The translations under genes and the position numbers were made by a program. 64,000 nucleotides of DNA from assembly GCA_028386065.3 (NCBI GenBank), contig JAKUCV010000376.1, forward strand, positions 33,915 through 97,914. The letters run 5' to 3'. The notes beneath the pieces are model-generated. The model saw nothing but the letters and a program-made list of their open reading frames with translations, did not search any database and was not told where the DNA came from. Positions 20,399 through 30,879 of this stretch are shown here, one piece after another; position 1 is the stretch's first letter; the number at the start of each line of letters is the position of its first letter. Origin of the DNA: Turnera subulata (taxonomy: Eukaryota; Streptophyta; Magnoliopsida; Malpighiales; Passifloraceae).

Positions 20399-22690
20399 AT
20401 GGTTTCTGCTGATGTGAAGAAACTCATTGATGAGAGCTTGCGCTCCCAATCGACGGAAGTGGAGAAGCGAATCGAGCACCAGAATCAGGAGTTCAATGCG
20501 CAGCTTGCTTCGACGGAGAAAAATTTGCAGAATCAATTTACTGCTCAGTTCGATTCTCTATCTGCAAAGATGGATCAACTGTTCGCTTCGATGAATCGCC
20601 CAAAATCACCGCCTAGGGTTTCGGAGCCCCCCATTTCTTCTCTTCCTCTTATTCTTGGGCCTCCGGTATCCCAATTTTCGTCTGAGGTTGGGTTGCCAAC
20701 GAATTCCTATGTTGCTGGTCCTTCCTCCCTTGGTATCTCTGGTGTGTCGGCTACGGTTACCGGGGTTCCATGTCAGTTTGGGCATTTTCAATTGCCGGTA
20801 CAATCTGTTCCACCTCCTGTATACACCGACTCCGTTGTTCCTCCCTTTGTTCCTCCGTACCAAGCATTAGGCCTCTCTTCTAGTGCGGTTGGTTTTTCTT
20901 TTCCACCATACTCCTTACCGCCTGCAAGTTCGGTTGGTGTCTCTATCCCTCCTTCTAGTTCAGTTGGTATTTCTATGCCTCCTTACTCTTTACCTATTCG
21001 TAATGCTGGTGATTCAATTTTGAGTGGTCCACCGAGGGTGAGCAATCTAAGTTTTCCAGCTTTTAATGGAGATGATATAGAAACTTGGTTTTACCGTTGT
21101 TACAACTACTTTGATTCTGAGTATGTTTCTGATGATGAGCGTGTGCGATTGGTTGTGAGAAATTTGGAAGGTAGGGCTTTGCATTGGTACCACGGTTTTT
21201 TGCGTACTAGGGGCAGTCGGTTTCCTCTTGGTTGGGCAGAGTTAGCCTCGGCCTTGAGTGAAAGATTCGGTGGGCATGCTTTTGATGATCCCATTGCTGA
21301 GTTGAAAGATTGTTGCCAGGGTGATTCTGATGTGGATTCATACCTTGAGCGCTTTGATACTCTTCTTTCTCGAGTAACTGTTTCTCCGGAGTATGCATTG
21401 AGTCACTTTCTGCGGGGTTTGTGTCCTGATCTGGAGATTGATGTGCGCCTCTGCAAGCCTCGTACTGTTCGAGAAGCTTATAGTGCTGCTAAGATGTATG
21501 AGGCCAAGCAGCAGGGACGATTGCTTACTGGTGCTTCTTATATGTCTACTTCGACTGCACCAGTGCATCGTTCAGTTCCTGTGCAGTCCTATCAGTCCTC
21601 TCTTCATGGTAAGGAATCTAAGTTGATTACCACTAAGCATCCTGTTCAGGTTACTGATAAAATCGATGCGAAGGAGCGGGCTGATTTGCGGAAGAAAGGA
21701 TTATGCTATTATTGCAAAGAAGCATTCACTCCTAGTCATCGTTGTAAGCAACGCCAAATTTTTTTAATCCAAGTTGGTGGGGACAATAGGATCTCTGATG
21801 TCGAGTTAGATGGAGAGGAGATGCTTTATGCTGTTAAATCTCAAACTAGTGGGCAGCTAGGTGTAGGAGAGTTGAATGATCTTGATAGGTTTGTGGAGGG
21901 CCTTTCAGCTTTTGCTTTGGATGGTGTGGGGGGTGGCAAACGGATGCGTGTGAGGGTTCAATGTGGTCGTAAAGTTTTACTTGCCTTGCTGGACACCGGT
22001 GCTTCTTCCACCTTCCTGGATCGCGTTACAGCAACTAAATTGGGATGTGAATTGACTCCACTCCTACCACAACAGGTGGCGATTCCGGGTGGGGCTCATA
22101 TTATTTGTGATTCAATTTCCAAGGATTTCTCTTGGACTATGCATGGGCGCTCATATGTATTTGATATGAGGGTTATGGATATTGTAGGTTATGATTTGGT
22201 TTTGGGTACCGACTGGATGGAGTCATTAGGTGATACTTTGTGGAGCTTTTCCAAACTTCAAGTCAAGTTTTGGGTAGGGAAGGATGAAGTTGTTCTTCAG
22301 GGTATACCGGATTCTAAGCTTCTAGAAGTTGATGCTTCGCAACTTGGTAAGCTGTTGAGCCAACCTGATGAGTTAGTTCCCTTACAGTGCTGCAGCATTG
22401 TGTTACAACCTATCAATAATACCGAAGAAGCAGCTGCTGACATAATTTCTGAAGCTGCGCAGTTGTTAGCACCATTGTTGGAGCAATACAGTGATATTTT
22501 TGAAGAATCAAAATCTCTGCCTCCTTCTCGTGGGCATGAGCATCGGATCCCCCTGGTGGAAGGTACAACTCCGATTAATCTGAGGACTGTAACTAAATGG
22601 TTAGTGCACTGGAGTGGTACTTCGCCTGCAGATGCTTCATGGGAAATTGCAGAAGAGATTATGCAACGCTTCCCAGATTTCACTCCATGA
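20399..22690 (+). CDS. Gag-protease polyprotein fused in frame to a chromodomain tail
   Basis: The start is the ATG at 20399 (MVSADVKKLID), because the upstream in-frame TTG is not a normal eukaryotic start. The 763-residue product has, in order: an N-terminal coiled coil (about 1-65), a Pro/Ser-rich spacer (about 70-205), a retrotransposon Gag domain (about 215-375, with FPAFNGDDIETWFYRC and RALHWYHGFL), a CCHC-like knuckle (CYYCKEAFTPSHRC, about 436) and a retropepsin with intact DTG (LLDTGAS, about 532). The pre-RT linker SDIFEESKSLPPSRGHEHRIPL follows. At about residue 730 the sequence jumps to TKWLVHWSGTSPADASWE...RFPDF, the second half of a chromodomain. RT, RNase H and integrase are absent and no stop or frameshift is present. 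Gag should assemble particles in the cytoplasm. Enzymes must come from a related element. Confidence 0.93.
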   Translation: MVSADVKKLIDESLRSQSTEVEKRIEHQNQEFNAQLASTEKNLQNQFTAQFDSLSAKMDQLFASMNRPKSPPRVSEPPISSLPLILGPPVSQFSSEVGLPTNSYVAGPSSLGISGVSATVTGVPCQFGHFQLPVQSVPPPVYTDSVVPPFVPPYQALGLSSSAVGFSFPPYSLPPASSVGVSIPPSSSVGISMPPYSLPIRNAGDSILSGPPRVSNLSFPAFNGDDIETWFYRCYNYFDSEYVSDDERVRLVVRNLEGRALHWYHGFLRTRGSRFPLGWAELASALSERFGGHAFDDPIAELKDCCQGDSDVDSYLERFDTLLSRVTVSPEYALSHFLRGLCPDLEIDVRLCKPRTVREAYSAAKMYEAKQQGRLLTGASYMSTSTAPVHRSVPVQSYQSSLHGKESKLITTKHPVQVTDKIDAKERADLRKKGLCYYCKEAFTPSHRCKQRQIFLIQVGGDNRISDVELDGEEMLYAVKSQTSGQLGVGELNDLDRFVEGLSAFALDGVGGGKRMRVRVQCGRKVLLALLDTGASSTFLDRVTATKLGCELTPLLPQQVAIPGGAHIICDSISKDFSWTMHGRSYVFDMRVMDIVGYDLVLGTDWMESLGDTLWSFSKLQVKFWVGKDEVVLQGIPDSKLLEVDASQLGKLLSQPDELVPLQCCSIVLQPINNTEEAAADIISEAAQLLAPLLEQYSDIFEESKSLPPSRGHEHRIPLVEGTTPINLRTVTKWLVHWSGTSPADASWEIAEEIMQRFPDFTP

Positions 22691-22849
22691 CTTCATTACT
22701 TTTTCATGGGAAGCTGTTTCTTGTTTAGCAATACTCATTTGACTTTTAAATGTTTTTGTCATTTCTAGTCTGTAGTATTCAAGTTTCTGGAATTGTCTTG
22801 TTTTGATAGGGGGAACAGATTTTGTTTCATTCTTTAAAGAGGGGAGTAA

Positions 22850-23106
22850 TGATACGATGTCGTATCGTTTTAGTTAGCAAGAAATATGTGGCAGGTCGTT
22901 TGGTTATATGACTAGTCATTCACTCACTTGTAGCAAAAACTGTACTGGGATATATTCTCTGCCATGGGAAATATATCATTCATTCTGAAACAGAAATACG
23001 ATTTGGGGCTTGAGGCTCTTGACGAGCTCAAGATCTTTTCCTTTCTTTTCCTTTTGTTCTTTAATTCTTTAGGTATTTTCGTTCGATTACGGTTTAATCC
23101 GTAACA
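22850..23106 (+). repeat. 3' LTR of the young element
   Basis: It is identical to 20099-20355 except A to G in the final GATTACGGTTTAATCC segment. It is followed by the TSD TTTTA. Confidence 0.95.
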
Positions 23107-24095
23107 TTTTAAAAGAATTTCAACATTCTTAAGTCTTAACCTCCTCCTGAATCCATATAATAACTAAATTAATTTTGATGGAAATAATTGTTGAATTGTA
23201 AGTTTTTGGTTTTGGAACAAATACTAAGTTATACCAAGGAAAACTATAAGGGTTGGCCAAAACGTTTTCCCAGCGTGCTTAAAATCCATCGACAGGAGGA
23301 GGAGAAAGACCTGTGAACTGAATCCTTGATAGCCACCCAAACTGGACAACTGAATAAACTGACAATTCTTGACTACCTAACCAGGGAAAAAGAGAGGGGG
23401 AAAAGAAAAGGAAAAAAAATTTTGACATTGACTTTTTTTTCAATTACACGGATCCGTGAAGAGACCACAAAATTGAGGCCCCAAAGGGCGCACTGCCATA
23501 AACATGTTATTGGACAGACATGTCGCTGTGCCTAAATCATTTGATGGGCTCCTTTGTTTTAGGTGAAGCAGTAATTTTGTGTGATTAGGAAGAAGCCATT
23601 TGTGATTTGTGATGATACAACACAAAACAGCCCCAATGATGGGGGTGGTTGGTCTCCAATCTTGATTGGGTTGCAACTATTTTTGATAAAATGGGAATCG
23701 TGTGGCTTGCTTTGGATGTCCAATGATTGCCTCCAACGGCCCCATGATTGAGTAATCTAAGTTGTGAAGGTCCAATTTCTGGGCTTCAGGCCCCAATCTG
23801 ATTAAATCCTGGGCCTCAAGAGTTTTACGACACACAAATCTTCGTCTTTATGCCTTCCTCTGATCCTCACAGTTGGGCCATACACACCGTACAATAATGG
23901 TGTCTATACAATTTGATGAGTCATGCGTTGCAAAGCCATTGTCTCTCGTTGGGAGTGGGGACTACTAACAAATTGGAATCCGAAGGAATTATATTTTGTA
24001 GGTAGAATAATGCTACACATACATACATGAAGCATAACTTTTAGATTTAATTCTACACTACAATAGTCAAATTTATTTACCTCATTCTTCTCCCT

Positions 24096-26622
24096 AAAAA
24101 AAATAGTTAAAAACTTACTCTTTATTAAACAATACTTTCTAAATCAAGGCTTAGTTGGTTGAGCTTCAGTCATTATTTCTATTAGGGGCTCTCTCTTGCT
24201 CATTGAACTCCAATAATTTACCCGATAATTTACTTTGATTGTTTTTTTAATACCAAAAAAGTTGTTCTTTCCCAAGAGTTCAAGGAGGCTTATATCTTTT
24301 TACATGAAAAAAAAGTTGCACAATAGGAGATTGCTGATTTTATACTTTAAGTTCCATTGTTCTAGTATCTAATATTCATATTATTTAATTTCTAAATCCA
24401 GTCGTGTGCCAAGACCCAATGACCAAGCACCCACCAATATTAGGCGAGAATGCCAAAGCAATGTTGTCCCTAATACAGTAACATATATATAATACAGTCT
24501 AGCTAATCTAAATGTGTAATTTTATTTTAGCATAAAAATCTAAAACGGCCTAGAGGTTATACAATTGCAAAGGTTTATCTTGGTCAATCACCACCAATTT
24601 GGCAACATATTCTATCCCTAAGTTCACCACCTCCCCTGTCTCTGAACTGGTTGTGTTTGTGTTGCTGTCTCTTCATTGTAGATTAAGTTTGCTCTGTTTT
24701 ACTTTATATTTTTATTTATGGTACGTGATGCAGTGTAATCTGGATATGTCGAATGGCAGCACTGTTTTAGCAGGCATGTTTACTGCCTGTGCTAAGTTGT
24801 AATCACTGAAGGTACTTAAACCGGCAGTTTGCCTGTAACATTGATCATTATGTTGATTAATGATGAATGCTTATTTCCGTTCAAAAGAAAAACAATACTA
24901 ATATAAGATCGGTTATCATTGGAGCTCCAAAGCATTCCATAGGTATCATCACCTTGGTTGGCCCAGTATTAGATTTTACTACTAGCAAAATTGGTTTGCA
25001 TGGAATTTCATTTTCCATTTATCTATAGCTTTTTTAGGTTCAAAAACTTCAAACTTATTATAAATGAGTCCTGATCTTGTACCGATCAGTTGGTGCCATT
25101 TGAGGAAACCATTTTTCTTCTTCTAACATCCTGAGTAAATTGATTTAGTCCACGTAATTAGTCGCTAACTTTACGAGACTGATGGCGGACTCTCCTCATC
25201 AACTGAAGAATAACGAAGAAAAATGTTGTGAACCATTTATTATTTTAGTGGTGAATCATGTACAGACTTGTGAAGCCACAAGCCAAGACCAGCAAAGTCC
25301 CATGCATCATCATATATAATCAACGTAGCCCACATGAATCATTTTTACTTCAGTTCCTTCAACAAACCGACATGAACAAAATCATTGAAATATATATGAA
25401 ATCACCAGGGGCCCCTAATCATGCTTGTCTCTTGAAAAGTATTTGATGGGAAGCCATGTGGCTAGGCATGCGAGTCAAACATCGTAACCAGGACCCATGT
25501 AGGTATTAATGAGTGGTTGGTCTTTGAGTTTGCTAATCAAGTTGGTTTAACAGCAAACTATTGGTACACATCCAGACCATGGCTTGTATTATAAACACAT
25601 GTAAGCTTTTCAGGTGGAGTACAATCATTTGAGGGGTCATGTCTGCTTGTGAATTTTTTTTAGCGCAGTCAAGTTATTGGAAATGTTTGATACCCTCTAC
25701 AAGCTTTTATCCCCATGTTTTTCCAAAAGGAAAAAGATTATTCTGTGCTAAGGCTATTTCTTTTTGTTGAACTTAGACTCCCAATTATTTCTAACTCCCT
25801 CGATCTGTCGACTCTATCAAAACCCAGTTTAAAGAAAAAAGAATAAATTTCACCAAAAAGAAAGATTAATGATGTCACTTGAAAATGAGACGATCAGTTC
25901 GAACATTGTAGTTGCATTAGGTCAATTAATAGCACACATCTTTCTCATTCTTAGAAAAAAAAAGAAAAGAAAAGTTGCACGCTTCTTTCTAATTTAAATT
26001 TTCCCCGAAAAAATATATCTTGCTTCTTTAAAAAAAGGCTAAATTACATTTAGCACACTCTAACTTTGATAGAGTATCAATTTGGTATCTAATAATTTGT
26101 TTGAATATTTTAACAATTTAACTTGTCAATTCATTACAAAGCATTCAAACTAGCAGAGAGAAAAGAAGCATTCAGGTGGGTATATTATTACAGCAATGTT
26201 TTGTTAAAGTAGAATATACTTAATTTTATTTAAACGAATGTGTGTATCAAAATTAGAATTTATATAATATTAAAAATCATATAAAAGCTTTTTAAGTTAA
26301 GAAGTATTGCTCCACTTTAAGAATAAAAATAAATAAATAAAGTGAATATTTAGATATCTTTTATTTAATAATGCTGGGTGTCATTTAAATTTAGAATTTA
26401 AAAAAGATTATTAAGAAGAAGATTTAAACTCAGTTCTATTCTTTCAGATATCCACCTCACCACACTTCCCTTTTTTTTTTAATAAAAATCAGGACATAAT
26501 GCTTTAATTGTAATGGATTGCAAATTAAATTGTTTAAATGTTCAAGTAAATTATTAGATGGCCAAATTGATTACTAAAATTAAGGTGTGCTAAATGAAAT
26601 TTTTCCTTAAAAAAACTACTTT
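24096..26622. other. Gene-free intergenic stretch
   Basis: About 2.5 kb of AT-rich DNA. A short ORF at 24599-24802 followed by T-rich and A-rich sequence looks like a degraded gene end but shows no domain. A box-A-like GGCTTAGTTGGTTGAGC near 24147 is an isolated resemblance to tRNA. Nothing else is recognised. Confidence 0.5.
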
Positions 26623-27672
26623 TATTTCGTAACAGCCCGGGTAAAATTTGGATTTTTACCGGGACTGTTAAAGTCGTTATGCAGTGATTTACCGAATGAA
26701 TTAATCTTGGGTAATTAATTCAAGGTAAATCGGGAGTCGTTTTTCGAAACGGAGGGTTTTCCCGCGCTCGGGAGTATCTTTCCGACTAACCGAGCCTCGG
26801 TTTTCAGTTCCGAGAGTTGGACGATGCTCAGGAGAATTAATCGGATTTTTCGAGCCCAAGTCATATTTTTGGACTCGAAACGGAAAATTATGATTATGCC
26901 CCTGCCTTTTCCCTTTTCTTCTTTTCTTCTCTTTTCTCTTTTCTTTCCTTTTTCTTCTTTCCTGCTCCCGCGTGAGTTCGGTCGCCTCTCCCTTGAACTC
27001 GCCCGTGAAGTCTTCCTGTGAGACTTGTGAAGTGCTGCCTGTGATCATTTGTTCCCTTTCCCATCTTTTGCTTCCTTCTGTTTTCTTCGTTCTTTCTTTT
27101 TTTCTCCTTCACTTTCTTTCTCCTCCCCCCCTCTCTACTCCTCCTTACAGCCACGCCAACACCACCGAACCACACAACCAGTTCCTCCCCTCCCTCTCTT
27201 CCTCCTTTCTCCTCCCTGTTACCGTCACCCGTCACCACCATCACCGCCCTCACCACCAACGCCACCTACCTCCTCTTCCTCCTGTAACAAACTGATCCAC
27301 CACCTCTAGCCACCGGCGACCTCAGGACCCGAGCCCCGTCATCTTCCCGTGCCGCACCTTCTCCTCGCCGCCTCCACCTCACGCGACGCCGGGACGACCT
27401 GCAGCAGCGACCACCAGCACGTCACAGCCGCCGCCACAGCAGGCCTCGCCGTTGCAACCGCCGCGTCGTCTCCTTCCTCCTCGGCCACAGATCGACGCCT
27501 CGTCTGCAGAACCGCTGCCACGCCTCCACGGTCTCGCCGTTCGCCTCGCCCACAGCAGCCGACCGCGTCACCGTCGGCCCTGTTCGTGCCGTCGCTGCCC
27601 GTTTAGGTGAGCTGAAGATTGGGGATGACCCAGCCGGGTCGGGTGGACCTGATGCTTTGTGGGTTGGGCTGG

Positions 27673-27703
<31 letters not shown>

Positions 27704-28900
27704 GGGGGGCTGGAACATGGGCTTGGGCATGGACTTGAATGGCCCATTGTTCATGGCCCAGCCTGCCTAATAATAAGAATGATAAAATAAATAATAAAAT
27801 GTATTATCTGGAAAAAAATGAATATGGTTTTATAAATTATATAATTTCCAGAAAATAGACAGATTAATTAATTTGACAAGATATAATTGTATCCTTAAAA
27901 AAAAATAATATAGAGTAAATAATACTTTTGGAAAGTATATATGTACGTTGACATAAATAATTTTGGAAAATAAACTTTGGAGAAAAATATATGTATGACA
28001 AATTTCTGTAAATATGGTATTTTATAATCTGAAAATATATATACAAGTTATTATTTTCTGGAAAAAAATTGTTATATGGTAAATAGTCTTATAAAAATAT
28101 TATGGAAAATATATATGTTATAATTTCCAGAAAAATTATGGTAATTATTATTTTGGAAAAAGTATATTATTTTATGAAAATATTTTGAAAAGAGTTTTAA
28201 TTAAAGTATGGTACCGAAATTATATTCGGAAATACGTACGGTTAAATATTTTCGGTAAAAGATAATAATAACGGATATGAATCGGGATGGGATTATTTCG
28301 CGGTTTGGGCATCATAGCATACCAATTATGTGCATTTATGTGAGCATGTTGTTTTGTTGTATAGGTTATGATATCTAGCAATTCCTGCGGAACCGGCTTT
28401 GGAACCTGTTGAGGATTCCGTATTTGATAATCGGCTAAGGTGAGATTAAGTAAATATTTATATACATCCCGTGATATCAAGTTGTTGTTTGGTTGCTATA
28501 TGTGATAATTGCTGGTATGAAACTTTGTGGCTGTGTTTGGTTTGTTGTGTGATGAATTAAGTTGATAATTGTTGTCGTTGATGCTGTTGAAATTATTGTT
28601 GCTGTTGATATTATTGATGAGGTTGGAATTATGGTTATAAGTAAGACTATTACTGTTGTTGATTGTGAGAAATGTGTAAGCTGGGTACCGAGGGTATTAT
28701 TATGGGAATAGTTTGGAATAAGTTTATATTATCCAGACGAGCGGAGAGGCTGCGAGCCTGCTCGGGATAATGTGTTGATGATTGGTTAACAGTATAGTGG
28801 TAACAAGACTAAAATGGTAAACTTAATAAACTGGATACACTTAGACATCTAGTAAGTCACAGTTAAATGTTGGAACAGCCAGATGGTAGTCTTATTTTAT

Positions 28901-29020
28901 GGTGCTGGGGGAGAGTGTGCTTGGGGTCTGCTCCCTGTCTGTACCAGTTATTTATATTTAGGCGCTGGGGGAGAGTGTGCTTGGGGTCTGCTCCCTGTCT
29001 GTGCCAGTTATACGTGGAGG
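28901..29020 (+). repeat. Two copies of a 60-bp tandem repeat in the LARD 5' LTR
   Basis: GGTGCTGGGGGAGAGTGTGC at 28901 recurs with period 60 at 28961 (GGCGCTGGGGGAGAGTGTGC). The body is identical through CTCCCTGTCTGT. The same duplication is in the other LTR (34221-34340), so it predates the insertion. Confidence 0.9.
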
Positions 29021-29234
29021 TACCAGGGCAGGGTCCACGGGCTAGCTAGCTTGACTACCAGGCGACGACCATCATTTAACTTGTGATAGGGGCCCTGATA
29101 ATAAAATTGGAATAGCGTGTCTAGAATCACAAGTGTGTCATTTAAGGTTCGTGAGAACCTTTGTTAGATGTTGGTGATGTGACTTGGGAATTTATGGTTG
29201 TTGTTTATGTATATTTGCTTATGGGTTTTACCCG

Positions 29235-29281
29235 GTGGGCACTTCGGACTCACCCCTCACCTGCGGGCTTTCATCCCGTAG
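29235..29281 (+). promoter_or_regulatory. Double hairpin in the LARD 5' LTR
   Basis: GTGGG (29235-29239) can pair with CTCAC (29249-29253) using one G-U pair. CTGCGGG (29261-29267) pairs with CCCGTAG (29275-29281) around a 7-nt loop using one G-U pair. The same second hairpin occurs at 615-635, at 34581-34601, and as reverse complement in the - LTRs near 7336-7356 and 10504-10524. Confidence 0.6.
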
Positions 29282-29603
29282 GATGAGTTATTTGTGTTAC
29301 AGGTTGGGTGCATTCCAGACAGACTGCGGCGTTATCCCTTGGACAGGGCTCGGATCCATAGTTTGCATCAGTATAGCATACAGTGTCTTTGTGAGTTTTA
29401 AAGTCTTCCGCTGTGCATGTTTTTATTATTGTTGGGCCAATGGGCCGATTATGCTGTTATTGACATTATTACTTTTGGGCTGTTGAGCCCGTGTTCCTAT
29501 TGTTTACACTGTATGCTGGGTTTTGCTGGGTTTGATTGGTTGGGTCATCACAGTTCCGGCACGTGTTTACTGTGTACGGTAAATACGGGTCGGGGCATTT
29601 CAT

Positions 29604-29621
29604 TTTGGTAGCGGAGCGGGC
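29604..29621 (+). other. Primer binding site of the LARD
   Basis: TTTTGGTAGCGGAGCGGG follows the LTR end TTTCA. It has the same core (GGTAGCGGAG) as the PBS of the pol-bearing element at 6991-7003. Confidence 0.65.
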
Positions 29622-29878
29622 ATTAGGTCTTGTCGGGCAGTCTATGTGTGTTGTTGTCTTGTTTGCATAGTTCGCTCCAGTTGTTTAATATTTTATATCA
29701 TTTAGTTAGTGCATTATAGATCCAGTCAAGGGACGCCAGCTGTCGCGGAACATACACATAAGAGGTAATGATGCCATAAATAAGCGAAAATATGAATATT
29801 ATTAATATTGCTGATAATTTCATACAAAGGGAAATATTACATTGATTTTTGATATTTTATAAAAATAAAAAAATACAT

Positions 29879-30560
29879 TTAACGATTCGGAACGACGTTG
29901 ACACGGAAACTGTTTGGGTCGCTGTTGATGTTGACCGTGACCCTATCGCTCCATGAGAACCACATACCGCCTCTGTCGTTCTGGCCAGGATTCTCGAACC
30001 GGTTAGCTTGAGGGAACCGGAGTGGGATGAGACCGTGATCGTCCCGTGGTTGCCACTGTGTCTCCGTCAGAAGAACCATGTTCGGCTTATATGGTTCTTC
30101 AAGTCCCTCAGCGTACGTGAGAACTCCTGGGCACGCCTTGCAACTCCCTGCAGTTCCACACCAACAGTCGTGCCTTTGGCCAGGTCGGAGGTAGCCGAGT
30201 CTTTCTGGGCATGCTCTGAGCCGTCATCGAGAGCTGGTAGTAGGCGCCTTGCTCCACAGTCTGGCAAGTGGACTCCAGGTTGAACTCCTAAAGCCTTTCG
30301 AAGATGAAGAACATCACGGAGTTTGCCGATCTGTAGTATGAGGTCCTCAGTGTTCCATGGTCCTCTAGGAAGAACACCTCTTCCATTGGAGTGACGAAGA
30401 ACTGCGATAAGTAGAGCTCGTCGACGAAGACCAGACGTGGTATTCTTCCGAGCTCGTTCGGTAGTTCCTCTGGACGTTCCTTGATCATGCTGTACGCCAG
30501 ACGATTCCTTCTGCCTAGGTTGGCACCTTCGACAAAGAAGACGGAAGATGGAGCAGGCAT
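29879..30560 (-). pseudogene. Antisense LARD ORF region B, apparently frameshifted
   Basis: On the - strand an ATG at 30560 opens a 90-codon frame (MPAPSSVFFVEGANLGRRNR...SANSVMFFIFERL) ending in TAG at 30290-30288. Protein-like sequence continues in the same frame (EFNLESTCQTVEQGAYYQL). It then appears in a second frame (HAQKDSATSDLAKGTTVGVELQG, about 30220-30120) and a third (MVLLTETQWQPRDDHGLIP...VNVVPNR, 30079-29879, stop). This pattern suggests one ancestral gene broken by a stop and two frameshifts, or alternatively an undetected intron. No family is recognised. It is transcribed opposite to the element's own genome RNA, if it is transcribed. Confidence 0.5.
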
Positions 30561-30671
30561 CGTGTTTGGACGAGTGGGTATTTTGTTTTTCTGAGCGTTT
30601 GGGTTTTGTTTTCTTTCTGAGCGTTTTGTTGCTCTTAGATGCTCTTGATGTTTTACACCTCACCGCTCTTC

Positions 30672-30679
30672 CTTTTATA
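30672..30679 (-). promoter_or_regulatory. TATA box for antisense ORF region B
   Basis: The - strand reads GAGTATAAAAGGAAGAG, a strong TATA box about 112 bp upstream of the ATG at 30560. It lies inside the retroelement and points against the LTR direction. Confidence 0.55.
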
Positions 30680-30879
30680 CTCTTATGGGGAGCGTGTTTA
30701 TTGTTTTTAATTTTCAAGACTTGCTTTTTGAAATTTTACCGTTGCTTTATTTAATGCTTTGTTTCTTTACGCGTTTTTCGGACCCATGCCAGAGTTTTTC
30801 AGCCTTTTCCTAACTCATGATTTTCTCTCGCTCTGGCTACTTTGTCGTTTCTTTTCATGGTTTTACTATACTTTTCTTG

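Larger units (their letters stand above)
20099..23106 (+). mobile_element. Young non-autonomous chromovirus with Gag-PR ORF (TR-GAG-like)
   Basis: The element has two 257-bp LTRs (20099-20355, 22850-23106) that differ at one position by eye (ATTACGATTT versus ATTACGGTTT), TG...CA ends and a 5-bp TSD TTTTA (20094-20098 and 23107-23111). A PBS TGGCGCCGTCTGC (20357-20369) follows the 5' LTR and a PPT AAAGAGGGGAGTAA (22836-22849) precedes the 3' LTR. The single ORF keeps gag and protease but lacks RT, RNase H and integrase. It must therefore move in trans, using enzymes of a relative. Near-identical LTRs indicate a recent insertion. Confidence 0.95.
18433..24095. repeat. Dispersed duplication, copy 1 (expanded by insertions)
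   Basis: The outer parts of this block match 45077-46230 closely. Shared blocks begin at ATGGACTAACCGTCCACCCC (18433 and 45077), run through the CATATGAGATTTTAGTTGG region (18543 and 45112), and resume at TACCATGGATATCTTG (19975) and at the AAATACTAAGTTATACC region (23219 and 45407) to about 24095. Copy 1 is longer because it gained a solo LTR, a short insertion with a nested hAT element, and a young retrotransposon. No intact host gene is seen in either copy. Confidence 0.85.
26628..29603 (+). repeat. 5' LTR of the LARD (2976 bp)
   Basis: It is about 98% similar to 31964-34922 by eye, most differences being transitions. It contains a pyrimidine-rich segment (26900-27300), a GC-rich segment (27300-27610), a (GT)n run near 27680, an AT-rich segment (27780-28250), a 60-bp tandem duplication (28901-29020) and the hairpins (29235-29281). 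ORFs in the GC-rich part are not considered genes. Confidence 0.93.

Noticed and set aside
24140..24215. tRNA-like box A (GGCTTAGTTGGTTGAGC)
   Set aside because: There is no acceptable box B or cloverleaf around it, so it is neither a tRNA gene nor a supported SINE.
24599..24802. Possible 3' end of a gene or retrogene
   Set aside because: Too short, and no family is recognisable.
30067..30717. 216-codon frame on the - strand in the LARD interior
   Set aside because: Its first half overlaps the better-supported frame from 30560 and is Lys/Arg/Ser-rich leader translation. Only its last part looks protein-like and is treated as a segment of a frameshifted gene.
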